64,000 nucleotides of DNA from Epiperipatus broadwayi (lineage: Eukaryota; Onychophora; Udeonychophora; Euonychophora; Peripatidae), in NCBI GenBank assembly GCA_028023455.1, contig JAQFVV010000158.1, positions 2,676,661 to 2,740,660 of the forward strand. The letters are read 5' to 3'. Below, piece by piece: positions 39,881 to 52,610 of this stretch. Every line of letters begins with the position of its first letter. Position 1 is the first letter of the stretch. The position numbers were made by a program, and so were the translations under genes. The notes below the pieces were generated by a model, which searched no databases, was not told where the DNA came from, and was given only the letters and a program-made list of their open reading frames with translations.

Positions 39881-41153
39881 TAATAAATATGACAATAATT
39901 TTAATACTCACGTGAGTAAATGTAGTTTTTTTTTAAAATATTATTTGATAAATTTATTTACATAAATCTCAAAAATTATTTACTTGCTTTTTTTTTTTTT
40001 GTAAACATGATAGCTATAATACGTAATCCAATAAAAATTCATATACTATTTTAATATTTAAAAAAAAAAATCATGATTTATAGTTTATTGACAAACAATT
40101 CTATTAATTTTAACAACTTTGTAAGCAAACAAAATAACTACCAAAAGTAGTTGTTTGCTTAAATAATAATCTTTGTTTATGCGCATAAAAAAAATCTACA
40201 AGCTAAATTTTCAAAAGTCAATTTAATAAACTTGCAAATAACACTGACATATATCATTTTATTATCCAGATTAAAAATGCATCCATTGATATTTCATAGA
40301 GATGAAACATTATATTATTAGCAATGAAAACGAGATTCATTTTTCATTTGTTAATGGACTAATATGAAAGAGTATTATTTGCAAGTTTATTTAAATGAAT
40401 ATGCTCATATCTGGGAAATTCTTATAATATGCTCACATAGGATTTATTATTTCAGAGATATATTGAAACTTTTATATATAATATTACATATTTAGATTTA
40501 TATATTGTCATATATATTTTTAAACATTAGTTTAATTTTTCATATTCAGTTTATATAGCATTTGAAGTACTTAATGAATATGGTGAAAACTCAAACAAAG
40601 TGGAATCCTGTGTGTAGTCAATCCCTATTATTCAAATTAAACATTTCTATCCTCTATTAAACCCTTTCAATCTGCAATCATCAAAATATTCTTATAGCAC
40701 TGACACAAATCTTTTTCTTCTATTTATTTTAATAAAAATTGTTTAATTACTATCAATATCCTGCTATGTTTCCCAATTCAATCATAAACATCCAAACAAA
40801 AAGCAAAAAAAATATCATTCAGTCTTATCACCTTTATATTTCCCCCATTCACCAAATAACTTTTCATGAACTTCTTTCAACAATTTAATTCAAAAGTGCA
40901 TGTTCAATACACTTCTTTCATCTTCAAATAAATCACAATCAACCATCTGAAATTTTAATCATTACACTTAACAATTAGTTTCCTCTAGTGTTGTTATAAA
41001 TCTTTCATATTCTGTTTTTATTTTATATAGCTCTAAACTTTTTTTATATTATTCATATTCAACTTCTATAACTGTATTTTTTTCTCTAACTTTCAAAATT
41101 TATACCCAAAATCTATTTCCACACATTTATTCTGTTTAATAAATAAATATATG
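39881..41153. other. AT-rich intergenic DNA
   Basis: No features recognised. Includes T-rich, C-containing sequence at 40650-41140 without coding signal. Confidence 0.45.
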
Positions 41154-41733
41154 TTGTAACGGGCACATACGCCATTACATTATTTATTTTAAAAATTAGA
41201 CACTGAAAAGTTCACATATAAAAACTTCTTTTTTAAGAATAAATAATTTTTCATCTGTGCGATTTTATATATATAAAGTTTAGATGATTTTTAACTTTCA
41301 ACTCCTATGGAGTTTTTTTTTTTTTGTTCTTCTTGCCAGATAGATGTAGCATTCCTGTCTGGACGAGAATCAATGACTTTTAACCATGCTGTTCAGATGT
41401 ACATTCGTGACAGTATGATATTTGTGCTGTCATATTCATACTGCATTGACTACATCGATATATCAGATGGATTGATGTTGGTTTGGCTGCGAATCTTTGG
41501 CCTAAGCTTAAATAAGGGATAGAATATTTTCTTTTCAAATGCAATCTATGTAGTCTATTCATACTCGACGCTCTAATAAAATAATTTTTCATCTGTGCGA
41601 TTATATATATAAAGTTTAGATGATTTTTAACTTTCAATTTTTAATTCTTAAAAAAAATTTTTTATTTGCGAACTTTTATATTTCATGTTTAATTTTTTAA
41701 AAAATAATGTAACGGCGTATGTGCCCGTTACAA
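41154..41733. mobile_element. 580-bp TIR element with an internal duplication
   Basis: 30-bp terminal inverted repeats start 'ttgtaacgggcacatacgcc' on both ends, with one mismatch within 30, and subterminal similarity continues ('aaaagttc', 'ttttttaagaat'). Inside, a block of about 58 bp ('catctgtgcga'...'gatgatttttaactttcaa') is present twice in direct orientation at 41242-41301 and 41580-41637. These copies bracket a GC-richer 278-bp piece (41302-41579) whose small frames show no domain. Ends TG...CA could also suggest a short LTR, but the long inverted termini favour a DNA transposon. The flanks are too AT-rich to define a target duplication. Confidence 0.65.
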
Positions 41734-43227
41734 TATATACCTTTACCCCAATTAATGAAGAAAATTGGATCCCCCAAAATAAAATCTCACATAAAAAATA
41801 AACATTATAATGAGTTATTATGGAAAAGAAATAAGTTATTATTTTAATAAATTCAAAATATAAAAAAAAAATTGATTAAAAAAGTAAAGTTTAAATTGAA
41901 AAAAGTGTTAATTAATAAGTAGATAATTTACTTTAAATATTTTACTAATATATACTAATCTATGGGCAAATATAGTATTTAAAAACATTCCAGTATCTAT
42001 AATTTAAAAAAATATATATGTGTAATTTTTCCATTACTACACGAAGAAAAAAACATTAATCACAATGCACATTTAAAAATTTAAAAACAAAGCACAATGT
42101 ATACTTTAAAACTGATTTTTCATGGACTTGATGTTCAATTATTAAAAAAAATTTATTTGTTCAATTTTTAACCAATAAGACTGATTTTTTTTTTTTTGAA
42201 GCACTATTTTTTTTTTAATCACAAATATTTTTATTTTACATAAATGCAATGAAATTAAATATAATGTAACTAAATAAATGTTATGCACAGTTGATTACTG
42301 TAGTTTTTAATAGTATATGTAAATGATTAAATCTTTTTTTCTTTTGCCAATCTATCTTAAATAAAATCACAAACAAATAATATTTTTAATTTAAAATTAA
42401 AAAAATAAATACTATTTTAAACTTAAATTTAGTATAATCTTTGATTATATAAAGAGGATTATTATCTGCAGAGTGCATGAAATAATTTTTTTCTCAAAAT
42501 AACATGGTTATTATGTTTATTACAATTGTTATATTTTTATTGCAGACAAAATAACTTTCATAAGAATTTTAATCCAAAAAACCAAATAAATGAAAATAGA
42601 TTAATACAAATACACTTTTGTTGTTGTACATCAAAGTATATTACTTACTGTGTTGAATGAAACTGGTATTTTTATTTTATAGTTGTTAGAGATAAAAATC
42701 TTCTTTACTTTGGAAATAATATAAATGAATGTACTGAATGTTTTGTAAAGTCATATTTTAATTCTATAATCAAAATAATATTGTATATAATGAATAAATT
42801 CTGCATTTTTAGCATGAATGTCACTATTTTAGTTTAAGAAGATGTAACTTTAATGAATTCACTATCCTACACTATCATCAATCTTACAAAATGGCTACCA
42901 TCTTGAAAAAAATAGTAGTTGTTTTTTAAAAAAAAAAATTCATATTTTTTTAAAGATTGTAATAGTAAAAAACTGATTATAGATTAAACTAATAGGTACA
43001 TATTGATGATGATTTCAATGAAGAATTTTTGCATGAAGGTCTATTGCTAACCAGAGTAAAGGTGAGATTATATAAATAAATCTCTATTAACATTATATAC
43101 AGTAATATCTTTCTAACCCATTACACCCGGGTCTCATTTTATGCAGATTTATTTAATGCAATTTTGAAGCTATGCGATTCACGTTTGTTCTTAATATCTT
43201 TGTATGCGGTATTCTTTTATGTGATAA
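41734..43227. other. AT-rich intergenic DNA
   Basis: Homopolymer-rich, no recognised features. Confidence 0.45.
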
Positions 43228-43353
43228 AAATTATTAGATCAGAAGTTGAGCTCCGATAATGGGCTATTACTTTAAATATTATAAATTTCACGCACTCATG
43301 TAATATTTAAAGTAATAGCATATTATCGGAGTTCGACTTCCACCTAATAATTT
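43228..43353. repeat. Foldback repeat with about 54-bp arms
   Basis: Left arm 43228-43281 and right arm 43301-43353 are reverse complements with several mismatches (shared blocks 'aattattag', 'ctccgataat', 'ctattactttaaatatta'). The spacer is 19 bp. Confidence 0.6.
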
Positions 43354-43457
43354 AAATATTTTCAGCACTTTGTAATAGTACTGCAATAGATTTTATGCAA
43401 TACAGAAGTTTATAATTCACTTAAAATCAGGATTTCCCCATTTTATATACACACATT

Positions 43458-43740
43458 AAATTTTACAAGGATTATAATGTAAATCTGTCCAAACGTTATA
43501 GATGCCTATACTACACATGTTATTGTTTTTGCATTTTAAATCACATTCTATTTTTGCTTTTAAAAAAAAGAGTATGTAATTAATTAATCATTTAGTGTCC
43601 GCAAGTAATAAATTTTACAAGATTATAATGTAAATCTGTTCAAACATTATGTATGTTGTTTTTGCATTTTAAATCACGTTCTATTTTTGCTTTTTAAAAA
43701 AAGAGTACGTAATCAATTAATAATTTAGTGTCCACAAGTT
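43458..43740. repeat. Tandem duplication, units of about 130-150 bp
   Basis: Copies start at 43458 and 43610 with 'aaattttacaa' and share 'attataatgtaaatctgt', 'tttttgcattttaaatcac' and 'tttagtgtcc(g/a)caagt'. The second copy lacks a short internal piece. No coding content. Confidence 0.7.
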
Positions 43741-44789
43741 TATTTTTGAAAGGTGAGTAACAGCAGTGGGCACAATTAAATTTGACAATTAAAATCTGAT
43801 TTTTAATTGTAATTAACAATTTAAAAATTACGTAACATGATCTGAAATTAATACCATGTGAAATTATGAAATTTGATTTTTAAACGGAATTGAAAATTAA
43901 AAAATTAAAGACAAAAATAAAAATTTAATTTTTAATGGTTAGTTTTAATTAAATTTTGTCCAACAGTGGTGAGTCGGTGTCTTCTTATTATTGTAAGTCT
44001 AAGTTCTTATTTTTATTTTAAATTTTTGGTTTACCCTAATGGAGAGGAAAAATCACCCAAGAAAATGGATTTCTTTGGAAACAAAAATTTCAATTTTAGA
44101 TCGCTTAGTAAAATGGAAAGGATCAACAGCGATTGGAAAATGTTTTAGCATGAGTGAATCCACTATAAGACCAATTTAAAAAAATGATGTTGGCACTAGT
44201 TGTATTTCGTCTTGTGTGAATCTGATGTCTCAAATAGCGAAAATAATTAAAATACCGTACATGTATGAAAAAAATGTAAATTACGCATAAAAATATATTG
44301 TTTTGAAAAAAATTAAATACTGTAGTTAATAAAAAAAAATATAAAAAGTTTGTCTTGTATCAATTTTTTTCAAATTTGAAATTTTTTACTAGTCATATTT
44401 TATTTTTCTATTTTTATTTTATGTGAATTTTAAAGTAATTTTACGTTGTTGCTTTGCTTTTATGCGATTTTTGGAAAATTACAGCGTGTATGTCCAATTT
44501 TTCAAGATAAGTTAAGTCTATTTTTGTGTGATTTCTTTTGTGCGCATTTTCTGAGGTTCCTATCTACTGCATAAAACGAGACCCTGGTGTATATATGTTA
44601 GCTTCTCCACATACTCTAATAAGATAGTATTTTTGCTAATAGTCCCTTTTCTGGTGTAATACATACATAATAATATCCAATGGCTGTCAATATTTTACAA
44701 ATTTATTTATTTAATGAAATGGTTTTCAATAGAAAAATTTAAAGGCACTAAATAAAAATCATAGCAAATACAAATTTTTACAAAATAGT
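43741..44789. other. AT-rich intergenic DNA
   Basis: The 60-codon frame at 43966-44148 has no recognisable domain, and nothing else supports a gene. Confidence 0.4.
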
Positions 44790-46260
44790 CTACAACAGGT
44801 TTCAGTTCACTCTTTTGTTTTATTTAAATATATTCATCAATGATTTTTCAAAAACAAAATGCAGGAAATTCATCTATGCAGCTGCTGATATTGCTTTTAC
44901 TAATCAAAAAAATTATTTTCTGAAGCAGAAAAATCTTTTATTAAAGATATGAAAAGATTGAAAATGGATTTTTAAAGAATAGTCTTATTACTAATCCAAT
45001 GAAGACAGTATACTCCAATTTTTCATTTAAACAACAGGGAAATTTCTCATAATCTGAATATACCATAATTTTTGTAATAATACACTAAAATACAATTTGA
45101 CTTGTCATGGGAAAAAAATCCCTTTTTAAAATACAGATATGAAATGATTGGAAATCTTTTTTTAAAGATTGGGCCATATTATTAATACAATGAAGACTCA
45201 AATACAATCCTATTCCATATTATTTACCATTCATTTTGGATTGTATTCTAACTTATTTGCCTTATTTATCTACTGTTAGATCAAATTTAATTTCTGAGAA
45301 TAATCTCTTTGGAAATTTAACTGGAACTACTTGAGATTATGCTGCAATTAATTTATGAATTACTTCCTCAGCACTAACATATTTTGCTGATGAACACTGT
45401 GCTACTATTTAAAGAAAAACTTCCTCAGATTAAGCTTATAAACCCTCAAATTAAATATTACATCCCAAATATTACTAGTACACTCAAATCTACCCCTTTG
45501 CAGTGGCTTCCACATTCTTCTATCAGATATCAGAAAAAAAAAATGACCTTCAGAAAATGCATAAAAAGTGGTTCGTTTCATTTTTTGATAAATGCAATTA
45601 ATCCTTTTTATGAGCCAATGGTGGCTAGAATTTTATCTGTAGTAAGGCCATTTTCAAATATTAGCTGAGTTTTTTTCATTAATAAAATGTCTCTCAAACA
45701 AATCCTCACCTCTTGTAGTGCCATGCATGGTTTTCAGAGACAACAGTTCCTCTCATGTGTCAAATTCTGCAATTAACCCTCAAACAAAAACATCAAATTG
45801 AAGAGTATTTGTTATGACTGCTGTCTTGTCATAAGTCAGAGAAAAAAATTGGAAATCTCTTAAAGAATCCTTCAATATTCTTTTAATACTTTGTACAAAG
45901 TCAGTAATCTGATCTGAGTCAGTTCTCTAAGACAAACTAATATTCTGAAAGAGTTTTACTTTATCTCATGCTAACAACTCTGCAGAAGTCATGGAGTCTT
46001 TCACAAACTCTCCTTCTACATAAGGATCTCAGCTTCATTGTCATTAGCATGCTCACTATGTAACATTTCTGAATAATAATATCTCTGTCATAATGAGGTC
46101 TAACCTAGTGAAAGTGCCTTATTATGATTCCAACCTCCATTGAAGAGCATTGATTTTATCCAGATACTTTTGGCTTCTCAATTCATTGAGTTGAGCATGT
46201 TACAAGCTGTAACTATGGATTGCAACAAACTAGACACACAGGTTTGCCTTTAAACTTCAA
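44790..46260 (+). pseudogene. Jockey-like LINE reverse transcriptase remnant (3' half)
   Basis: Plus-strand fragments across frames match the order seen in jockey-type reverse transcriptases. First is 'LFYLNIFINDFS' (the LFNIYxNDLP block), then 'CRKFIYAAADIAFT' at 44860-44900, where the catalytic YADD motif is expected. Around 45420-45540 is 'INPQIKYYIPNITSTLKSTP' followed by 'LQWLPHSSI', equal to the thumb-side block that usually reads like SGxLKPTPLxWLPVLSxI. Near 46190-46250 is a weak Cys/His stretch that could be the terminal zinc-binding part. Many stops and frameshifts interrupt it. The catalytic site reads Y-A-A-A-D instead of Y-A-D-D, so the enzyme centre is lost as well. The element ends are not visible. 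Confidence 0.6.
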
Positions 46261-49200
46261 CAAAAAAAGAACAATTCTTAGAAAGATTGACACTTTGTAT
46301 CGACTTTTCTTCATTACCACCATTAGTAAGATGTAAAAATACTTGTTTTAATAACTATCCAGTGTGTGTCATTAGTAATGAAATTATTTTGCTTTGTAGT
46401 CATCTTTTGTAGGATGTTACATATCTTAAGTTTCAATAGCTATCTACTGTAGCAGATAAGATTATTTTGTTTTGACCATTGTTCTAATCTTGCATTCTGA
46501 ATTTAGAGCTTATTCAATATTCATATCATTGATTCTTAAGAACTTTTCTATGTACTGTGGCATATAATATAAACTCATGTTGCTGCGAAAAAAGCTACTA
46601 GATTTATTGAATTAAAAATACTACTTGAAATTGCCTTGGAGTACCAGACAAAATGATTTCATGAGCCATATACTGCCCATGACCTGACTGTTTCCTAGCA
46701 TGGCAGTTGAATTCTCTAGATATTAAGTATAAGAGTTGTTTTCAAAAATCTCTCTATAGACAATTTGATTATCTATTATTTTAATATGCTGATTTTTTTT
46801 TATAATAAATCTTGTCATTACAAAATTTAAGATTTTTATCCATAGAATACAATAAGAGAAGGAATATAGAGTGTAGAAAAAAATAAATTATTAAATGGTA
46901 AGAAAAATGTAATGACTATTTCTAAGTTCAAAAAGCTTCAATTTGTCAAAAAGCTTCAATTTGTAGTTGAAACTATAACAATCTTAAAAAGGATAAACAA
47001 CTGTGAATAAAAACAAAAAAGAACACAGAAAAATAGTGTTAATTGCAAAAACAAACAAACAAAAAAAAAAACGAGAAGCAAAAATTAAAAATAAAGAAAT
47101 CTCCTAATAAAGAATTGATATAAGATATATAGGACTGTAATTTCTAATATCTTTTCATATTTTTAAATATCAATATAATTGTTGTTGCTTACATTGTGAC
47201 AGCTCCTTTGCTTTCCTGTTCCTAAGATTTCTTTTACAAATTTCATGATATCATCTCTAAATTTTTAATATTGTATCTTCTTTTCTTCTTATTACTAAAT
47301 TAATATTATATCGTTTTTCTTTCTATTTCAGTTTATAGAATTTTATATATTTAATTAATTGTTGAAATGAATCATTTTTTAATAAAATAAAATTTTAATA
47401 AAGCAGTCACTAAAAATTTACATACTATTCTACATTTAATTCTAGTTTCATAAGACTAAAAAGATATTTTATATGTCTTTAAATGATTTTTTTTTTTACT
47501 TATGGAAATGAAAAAAGCTATGTCTGAGTTAGCAAAATTGTTAATATTATGTTCAAAAACATGTACATTAAAGATTTTAATTTTTTTTATATATATTTAC
47601 CATGAGATAAATTATAAATACTAAATACACTTCAATAGAATATCAGTAGCAATAAATTCAAATTTTATAATAAAAATCTTGACTAAATCTGAAGATTTCT
47701 AGATTATGCTAATACAAAATGGATAAGCATCAATGCTAAAGATTTACAATGTCTTAAGACTTTGGAAATCATTAATATATATATATATCAAAAGTAATAT
47801 GATAAAATAATATTGTGAAAATGTGCTTGACAGATTAATCAATCAATTTTTGTGAAATTTATTGGAGTCAGAACTAAAAAAAAAAAAAAAAATTATACGT
47901 GATTTGATAAAGGATAGTGAAGAATTATTTTATGAGTCAATATTTGTTGATATAGACATTAAATAGATAAGCTGGCACACACATGTAACCAACAGTAGAA
48001 ACATTATCAGAAACTAATTGGGAACAGAATACCTTACATGAAAATGTTAAATGAAGCTAAAAGAGAATGATCCACTTGGACTAATGTTCTAGATATAATC
48101 TGATTTTAAATGTAATTGATCGTGAACAAGATAAGATGTACAGGAAGCACAATAAATAATTAAAGATTATAAAATAAGTTTGAGTAAGATTAAATAAACA
48201 GAAAAATAAAAACAATTGTGAGAAAATATAGTGGTCCTATTGCAAATAAAAGAGAGAGAAAGAGAGAGAGAAAATCCCAAGATTAAAAAAGATAAATATT
48301 TTTCCAAGGAATAAAATTAAAAATCCCAAAATATAACTAGTTATATAAAAGAAAACCATATTTATAACAATTTTTACAAAGAAAATAAAAATAAAAATAA
48401 ACATGGAGAAACAAGAGCTATATATTGTTCAGGGAATTTGTGAGATCATAAGAAATGTTCAGTCATGAGTAGGTTTCCTGAAAAATCCAAGGAACAGATT
48501 CTAACTGAAAAAACAAAAGATAAAATAAACATGAAAGAAATATACAAAACAACTACACTGTAGAGATAATCTAGACATACTAATAAGATATTCTATCCTA
48601 CATAGAAGAATCCTTGATAATAGCAGATTAACTTTGATATCCCTGCTAAAAGGTAAGACCATTGAAGCTGATAATACTGTATCCCAAATTTCGCAGACAC
48701 TGAAGCAAAATCAATATCCCAATCTTTCTTAAATCAATAAGTTCATTTTACTATAACTCTATCCAGATATTTCATCCTATCTTCCCCATGTTGGCCTTTC
48801 ATCTATCACTCCTCCATCAACAATAAGCATCATTTACAGATATCTTATAAATGACCATCTTTATCTTTTTTTGGGGGGAGGGGGGCAATGACCTCTAGAA
48901 TATATCTATCTTCTCTAATCAAATTTGACATCATATTTTTCATTCTAGTCATACACAATGTCTTCATCACACCAACATCATATCTTAAAGGCTCTTAATA
49001 TTCTTATATATATTGTACCGAAGTACATTGATATTTAATTGATTTTATGAGTCCCATGTTTTAAAATATAAAAATTTAAAATTGAGAGAATAAAATGTAA
49101 AATTAAAGAGCAGGGGGGGAGGGGGAATTTGTTATTAAATAAGGGGGAATTTGTTATTAAATAAAATAAACTATAAACGCTTTTAAAAATAATACGATTT

Positions 49201-49336
49201 TTTTTGTTTAAAAGAGAAAAAAAAGTATTGTAATAAAAAAATGATTTAATATTCTTTAAATGAATTTATAATAAAATAATAAAGAGATTTCGTTTTATCT
49301 TATAATAAAATAACTAATTATATGTGCATGTGTGTA
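46261..49336. other. AT-rich intergenic DNA with simple repeats
   Basis: It holds an AG-rich tract near 48249-48271, a G-rich run near 48872-48886 and a 24-bp near-tandem repeat ('gggggaatttgttattaaat' twice) at about 49118-49160. No gene was recognised. Confidence 0.45.
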
Positions 49337-50895
49337 TGTGATTTTTAATAAAAAAATAGAAGCAAAAGCTGATTTAATTTCACGAGTCCAAAGACGCTGC
49401 TGCTAATAAAGTTTTCCATTATTTAAAAGAGTATAAATAGCTCAACATTTATTATTCTTTGTCTTATGTGTATGGTGCTTATTTCTTGAAGTAATATTTA
49501 CAAAAAATGTTGCATTGTTAAAACCAATGTGGTGCTTGTCTTATAGCTAAAGATGCCATTGGATGGCACCATTTTCACGCTAAAACTATAAAATATGATC
49601 ATTCACGGGCTGTTGATTTTAATAATTTTTCTGTGCTTTTTTGTAATGCGAAAATAAAAACAAAACAAAATCGTCTTTTTTAAATATTATTTTTTATTAA
49701 CGTATACAATTTAAATGATAATAATAAATGTAAAATAAAATAAACAAATTACAATTTGATTCGTGTTTTTTATATCGTATACTTTTTAAATTGTGTTACG
49801 GCTTTTTTTTATCAATTTTCTATCGGATATTTTTTTACTTGTGTTACGGCTTTTTTTTTATCAATTTTCTATCGGATATTTTTTTACTTGTGTTACGACT
49901 TTTTTTGTTGTTGTTTAACTAAAAAATAATAATCGTAATAAAAGTAAAAGTTGTTACGGTTAGATTTAGGAGTAGTTTTAGGGTTAGGTTTAGAATTAAT
50001 TTAGGGTTAGTGTTCTGTTGTTTGTAATGGTAAAATAAAAAAATTCAAAATCGTAACCGTACTCGGATGAAACTCAAACTTTTTTAAACAACAACAAACA
50101 CATACAAATATCTTCTTTACTTATTAAACATGTTTATAATATTTGCTTTTTATGAAATTTACAAAAAAAACATGTATATTTAGACTTTTCTTACTGGATA
50201 TTTTTTTCGTACGCTCTTTTTTACTTCAAAAATATACAGAGAGAATCTTCGTCTCATGGAATGTTACTAACAGTATGTTACTTGACACGTTACCTAATTG
50301 CAACTCAATAAAAACATAGATATTTAACATTTTCTCAAATAAAAGTTCAATACAGTACGTTGTAAAAAGTCTTATAATTATTGCTTTAAAAAATCTGAAC
50401 ATTTCAATAGTTTAAAATAATAAAAAATCCAATGAAAACAACATTTCAATACAATTCAAATAAAAACTTTCTCATCAAGCCTTAATTATTTTATAAATTG
50501 TGTGAATTCGGAAAATGTATTTGCTGCTATGCAACATACATGCTGTACTGCGACGCGACATAGCGGCCTGCATTCTATAGCACAACAAAAAAGTTGTATT
50601 ATAGAAAACGTGGGTTCGAACGTGTCAGCCGCGGAAACAGCATTTTTGTGTTTTGGCATGAAAACCGCGCCATAGAGTGGCATCTTTAGCTAAAAGATAA
50701 GTACCGTGTGATTTTTAATAAAAAATAGAAGCAAAAGCCGATTTAATTTCATGAGACCAAATACGCTGCTGCTAATCAAGTTTTCCATTGTTTAAAACAG
50801 TATAAATAGCTCAACATTTATTATTCTTTGTCTTGTGTGTGTGGTGCTTATTTCTTGAAGTAATATTTCCAAAAAAATGTTGCTTTGTTAAAGCC
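49337..50895. mobile_element. Composite repeat: 188-bp direct repeats around an inverted-repeat core
   Basis: A block of about 188 bp occurs at 49337-49524 and again at 50707-50895 in the same orientation. Both copies contain a strong TATA-like 'agtataaatagctcaacatt'-type sequence (the second with 'cagtataaatag'), so each could carry a promoter reading rightward. Just inside are inverted repeats, 49545-49580 and 50656-50691, sharing 'agctaaagatgcca' and 'atggc'. This looks like either a tiny non-autonomous LTR element or a TIR element between duplicated flanks. No ORF of note exists inside. The superfamily is not assigned. Confidence 0.5.
49793..49900. repeat. 48-bp tandem repeat, 2+ copies
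   Basis: 'gtgttacggctttttttt' followed by 'atcaattttctatcggatat' and a T-run is repeated with starts at 49793 and 49841, plus a third partial copy at 49890. It lies inside the composite element. Confidence 0.75.
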
Positions 50896-51442
50896 GCTCT
50901 ATGCATTTAAGATCTGCAGTTAGTTTGGAAAGTGATCATGTTTAAATAGACTAAATGAACAACGGAGTGTGTGTATGCCAAACCCGCCATGAAAATCATA
51001 CTATGTCACAGGAACTACAGAGGAGTCATTTACTGGTCGTCAATGAGTTAAAAAATAATTTCACTATGCTGTTTTCATCGTATTAAAAAAATCCTAGGTA
51101 ATTATTTGACTTTGATATCTTAACATTCCCGATTTCTTCTTAAAATAAAAGATAGACTTTATTTAAAGAACTTTGAACTTTATGAATTAATCTTAAAAAT
51201 AAAACTTTAAACTTCAAAAGATAATATTTGCAATAATAAAAATAAGTAAAATCAGCTTCTATTATTAAATAATATTTTTGAAACAATTGCATGCACGTAT
51301 GTGTAATTTGATTTTTTTTAGAAAAAAGAGAAATAAAATATAATGTAACGTGTTTAATCTATAAAAAGAAGTGTGTGTGTTTCATTATAAAAAAAAAACG
51401 ATTAATTTATTTTAAATAAAAAAAATACTTAAATTATTTTTC
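50896..51442. other. AT-rich spacer
   Basis: No features recognised between the composite repeat and the ribozyme array. Confidence 0.45.
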
Positions 51443-51549
51443 TTAAAATATTTATAATATAGGGTATATGAGCACAGACTTTCACACCACCCACCTCTCT
51501 CCACTCTATCTAATAACACTGATACACCTAAACACATATATGCTGAAAA

Positions 51550-51617
51550 GATAAATAATCACCAATACACGTATTTCATGCTAAACCAGCAATCATCAGT
51601 TGGTCCAGACTATCATC
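51550..51617 (-). ncRNA. Type I hammerhead ribozyme, copy 1
   Basis: Minus strand, 68 nt. Core: CUGAUGA, stem-II hairpin UGCU-loop-AGCA, GAAA, short stem III AUAC/GUGU and cleavage triplet ending UA just before UUGGU. Stem I pairs ACCAA with UUGGU, then has a three-base bulge UGG, then GAUGAUAGUC pairs with GAUUAUUUAUC, leaving one bulged U. All conserved core bases are present. The first stem-II pair is a U-U mismatch rather than the usual G-C. Stem III contains a G-U wobble in this copy. Confidence 0.85.
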
Positions 51618-52024
51618 TTTACACACATATATAGTAAAAGTGCTCAGATATATATTAAGATAGACTATCCTCATAGTTTAATGGACAGGCTTCAATCCAC
51701 TCCACACTCCAACTCTTCAACCGTCAATCCAATTGAAAATCTGATGATGGAATGCTCAAAGGCCACCCTGAGGCCGAGATTATTGTCACACCCATGTTGA
51801 CCTAAGGTCAATCTGAACCCCACATGTACAGGACATAATCCATTTAATACATATGCAAGGATGGGCAGACATCTCTATAATGTAATAACTGAAACACAGG
51901 CTTGTTATATACCTGTGACTATGTATATGTAATATAGGGTATATGAGCACAGACTTTCACACCACCCACCTCTTTCCACTCTATCTAATAACACTGATAC
52001 ACCTAAACACATATATGCTGAAAA

Positions 52025-52092
52025 GATAAATAATCACCAATATACGTATTTCATGCTAAGCCAGCAATCATCAGTTGGTCCAGACTATCATC
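52025..52092 (-). ncRNA. Type I hammerhead ribozyme, copy 2
   Basis: Minus strand, 68 nt. Same fold as copy 1 with a fully palindromic stem III (AUAC/GUAU) and one change in the stem-II loop (GGCUU for GGUUU). Core CUGAUGA...GAAA and the UA cleavage position are intact. Confidence 0.85.
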
Positions 52093-52135
52093 TTTACACA
52101 CATATATAGTATAAGTGCTCAGATATGTGTGTAAA

Positions 52136-52203
52136 GATGATAGTCTGGACCAACTGATGATTGCTGGTTTAGCATGAAATACGTACATTGGTGATTATTT
52201 ATC
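52136..52203 (+). ncRNA. Type I hammerhead ribozyme, copy 3 (core mutation)
   Basis: Plus strand, 68 nt, in the inverted half of the array. CUGAUGA, stem II, GAAA and stem I are as in the other copies. The base before the cleavage-site A is C instead of U (GUACA where the others have GUAUA), so the pair to the A after GAA and the NUH rule are broken. It is expected to be inactive or very weak. Confidence 0.8.
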
Positions 52204-52610
52204 TTTTCAGCATATATGTGTTTAGGTGTATCAGTGTTATTAGATAGAGTGGAGAGAGGTGGGTGGTGTGAAAGTCTGTGCTCATATACCCTATATTACA
52301 TATATATAGCCACAGGTATATAACAAGCCTGTCTTTCAGTTATTACATTATAGAGATGGCTGCCCATCCTTGCATATGTATTAAATGGATTATGTCCTGT
52401 ACATGTGGGGTTCAGATTGACTTTAGGTCAACATGGGTGTGACAATAATCTCGGCCTCAGGGTGGCCTTTGAGCATTCCATCATCAGATTTTCAATTGGA
52501 TGGACGGTTGAAGAGTTGGAGTGTGGAGTGGATTGAAGCCTGTCCATTAAACTATGAGGATAGTCTATCTTAATATATATCTGAGCACTTATACTATATA
52601 TGTGTGTAAA

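Noticed and set aside
41154-41733. Reading the element as a solo LTR (TGTAAC...GTTACA)
   Set aside because: The 30-bp inverted identity at both ends is far longer than LTR ends normally show, and no element interior accompanies it.
51600-51800. 66-codon frame repeated at 52428-52628
   Set aside because: It recurs only because the ribozyme unit is repeated, with no start context or domain.
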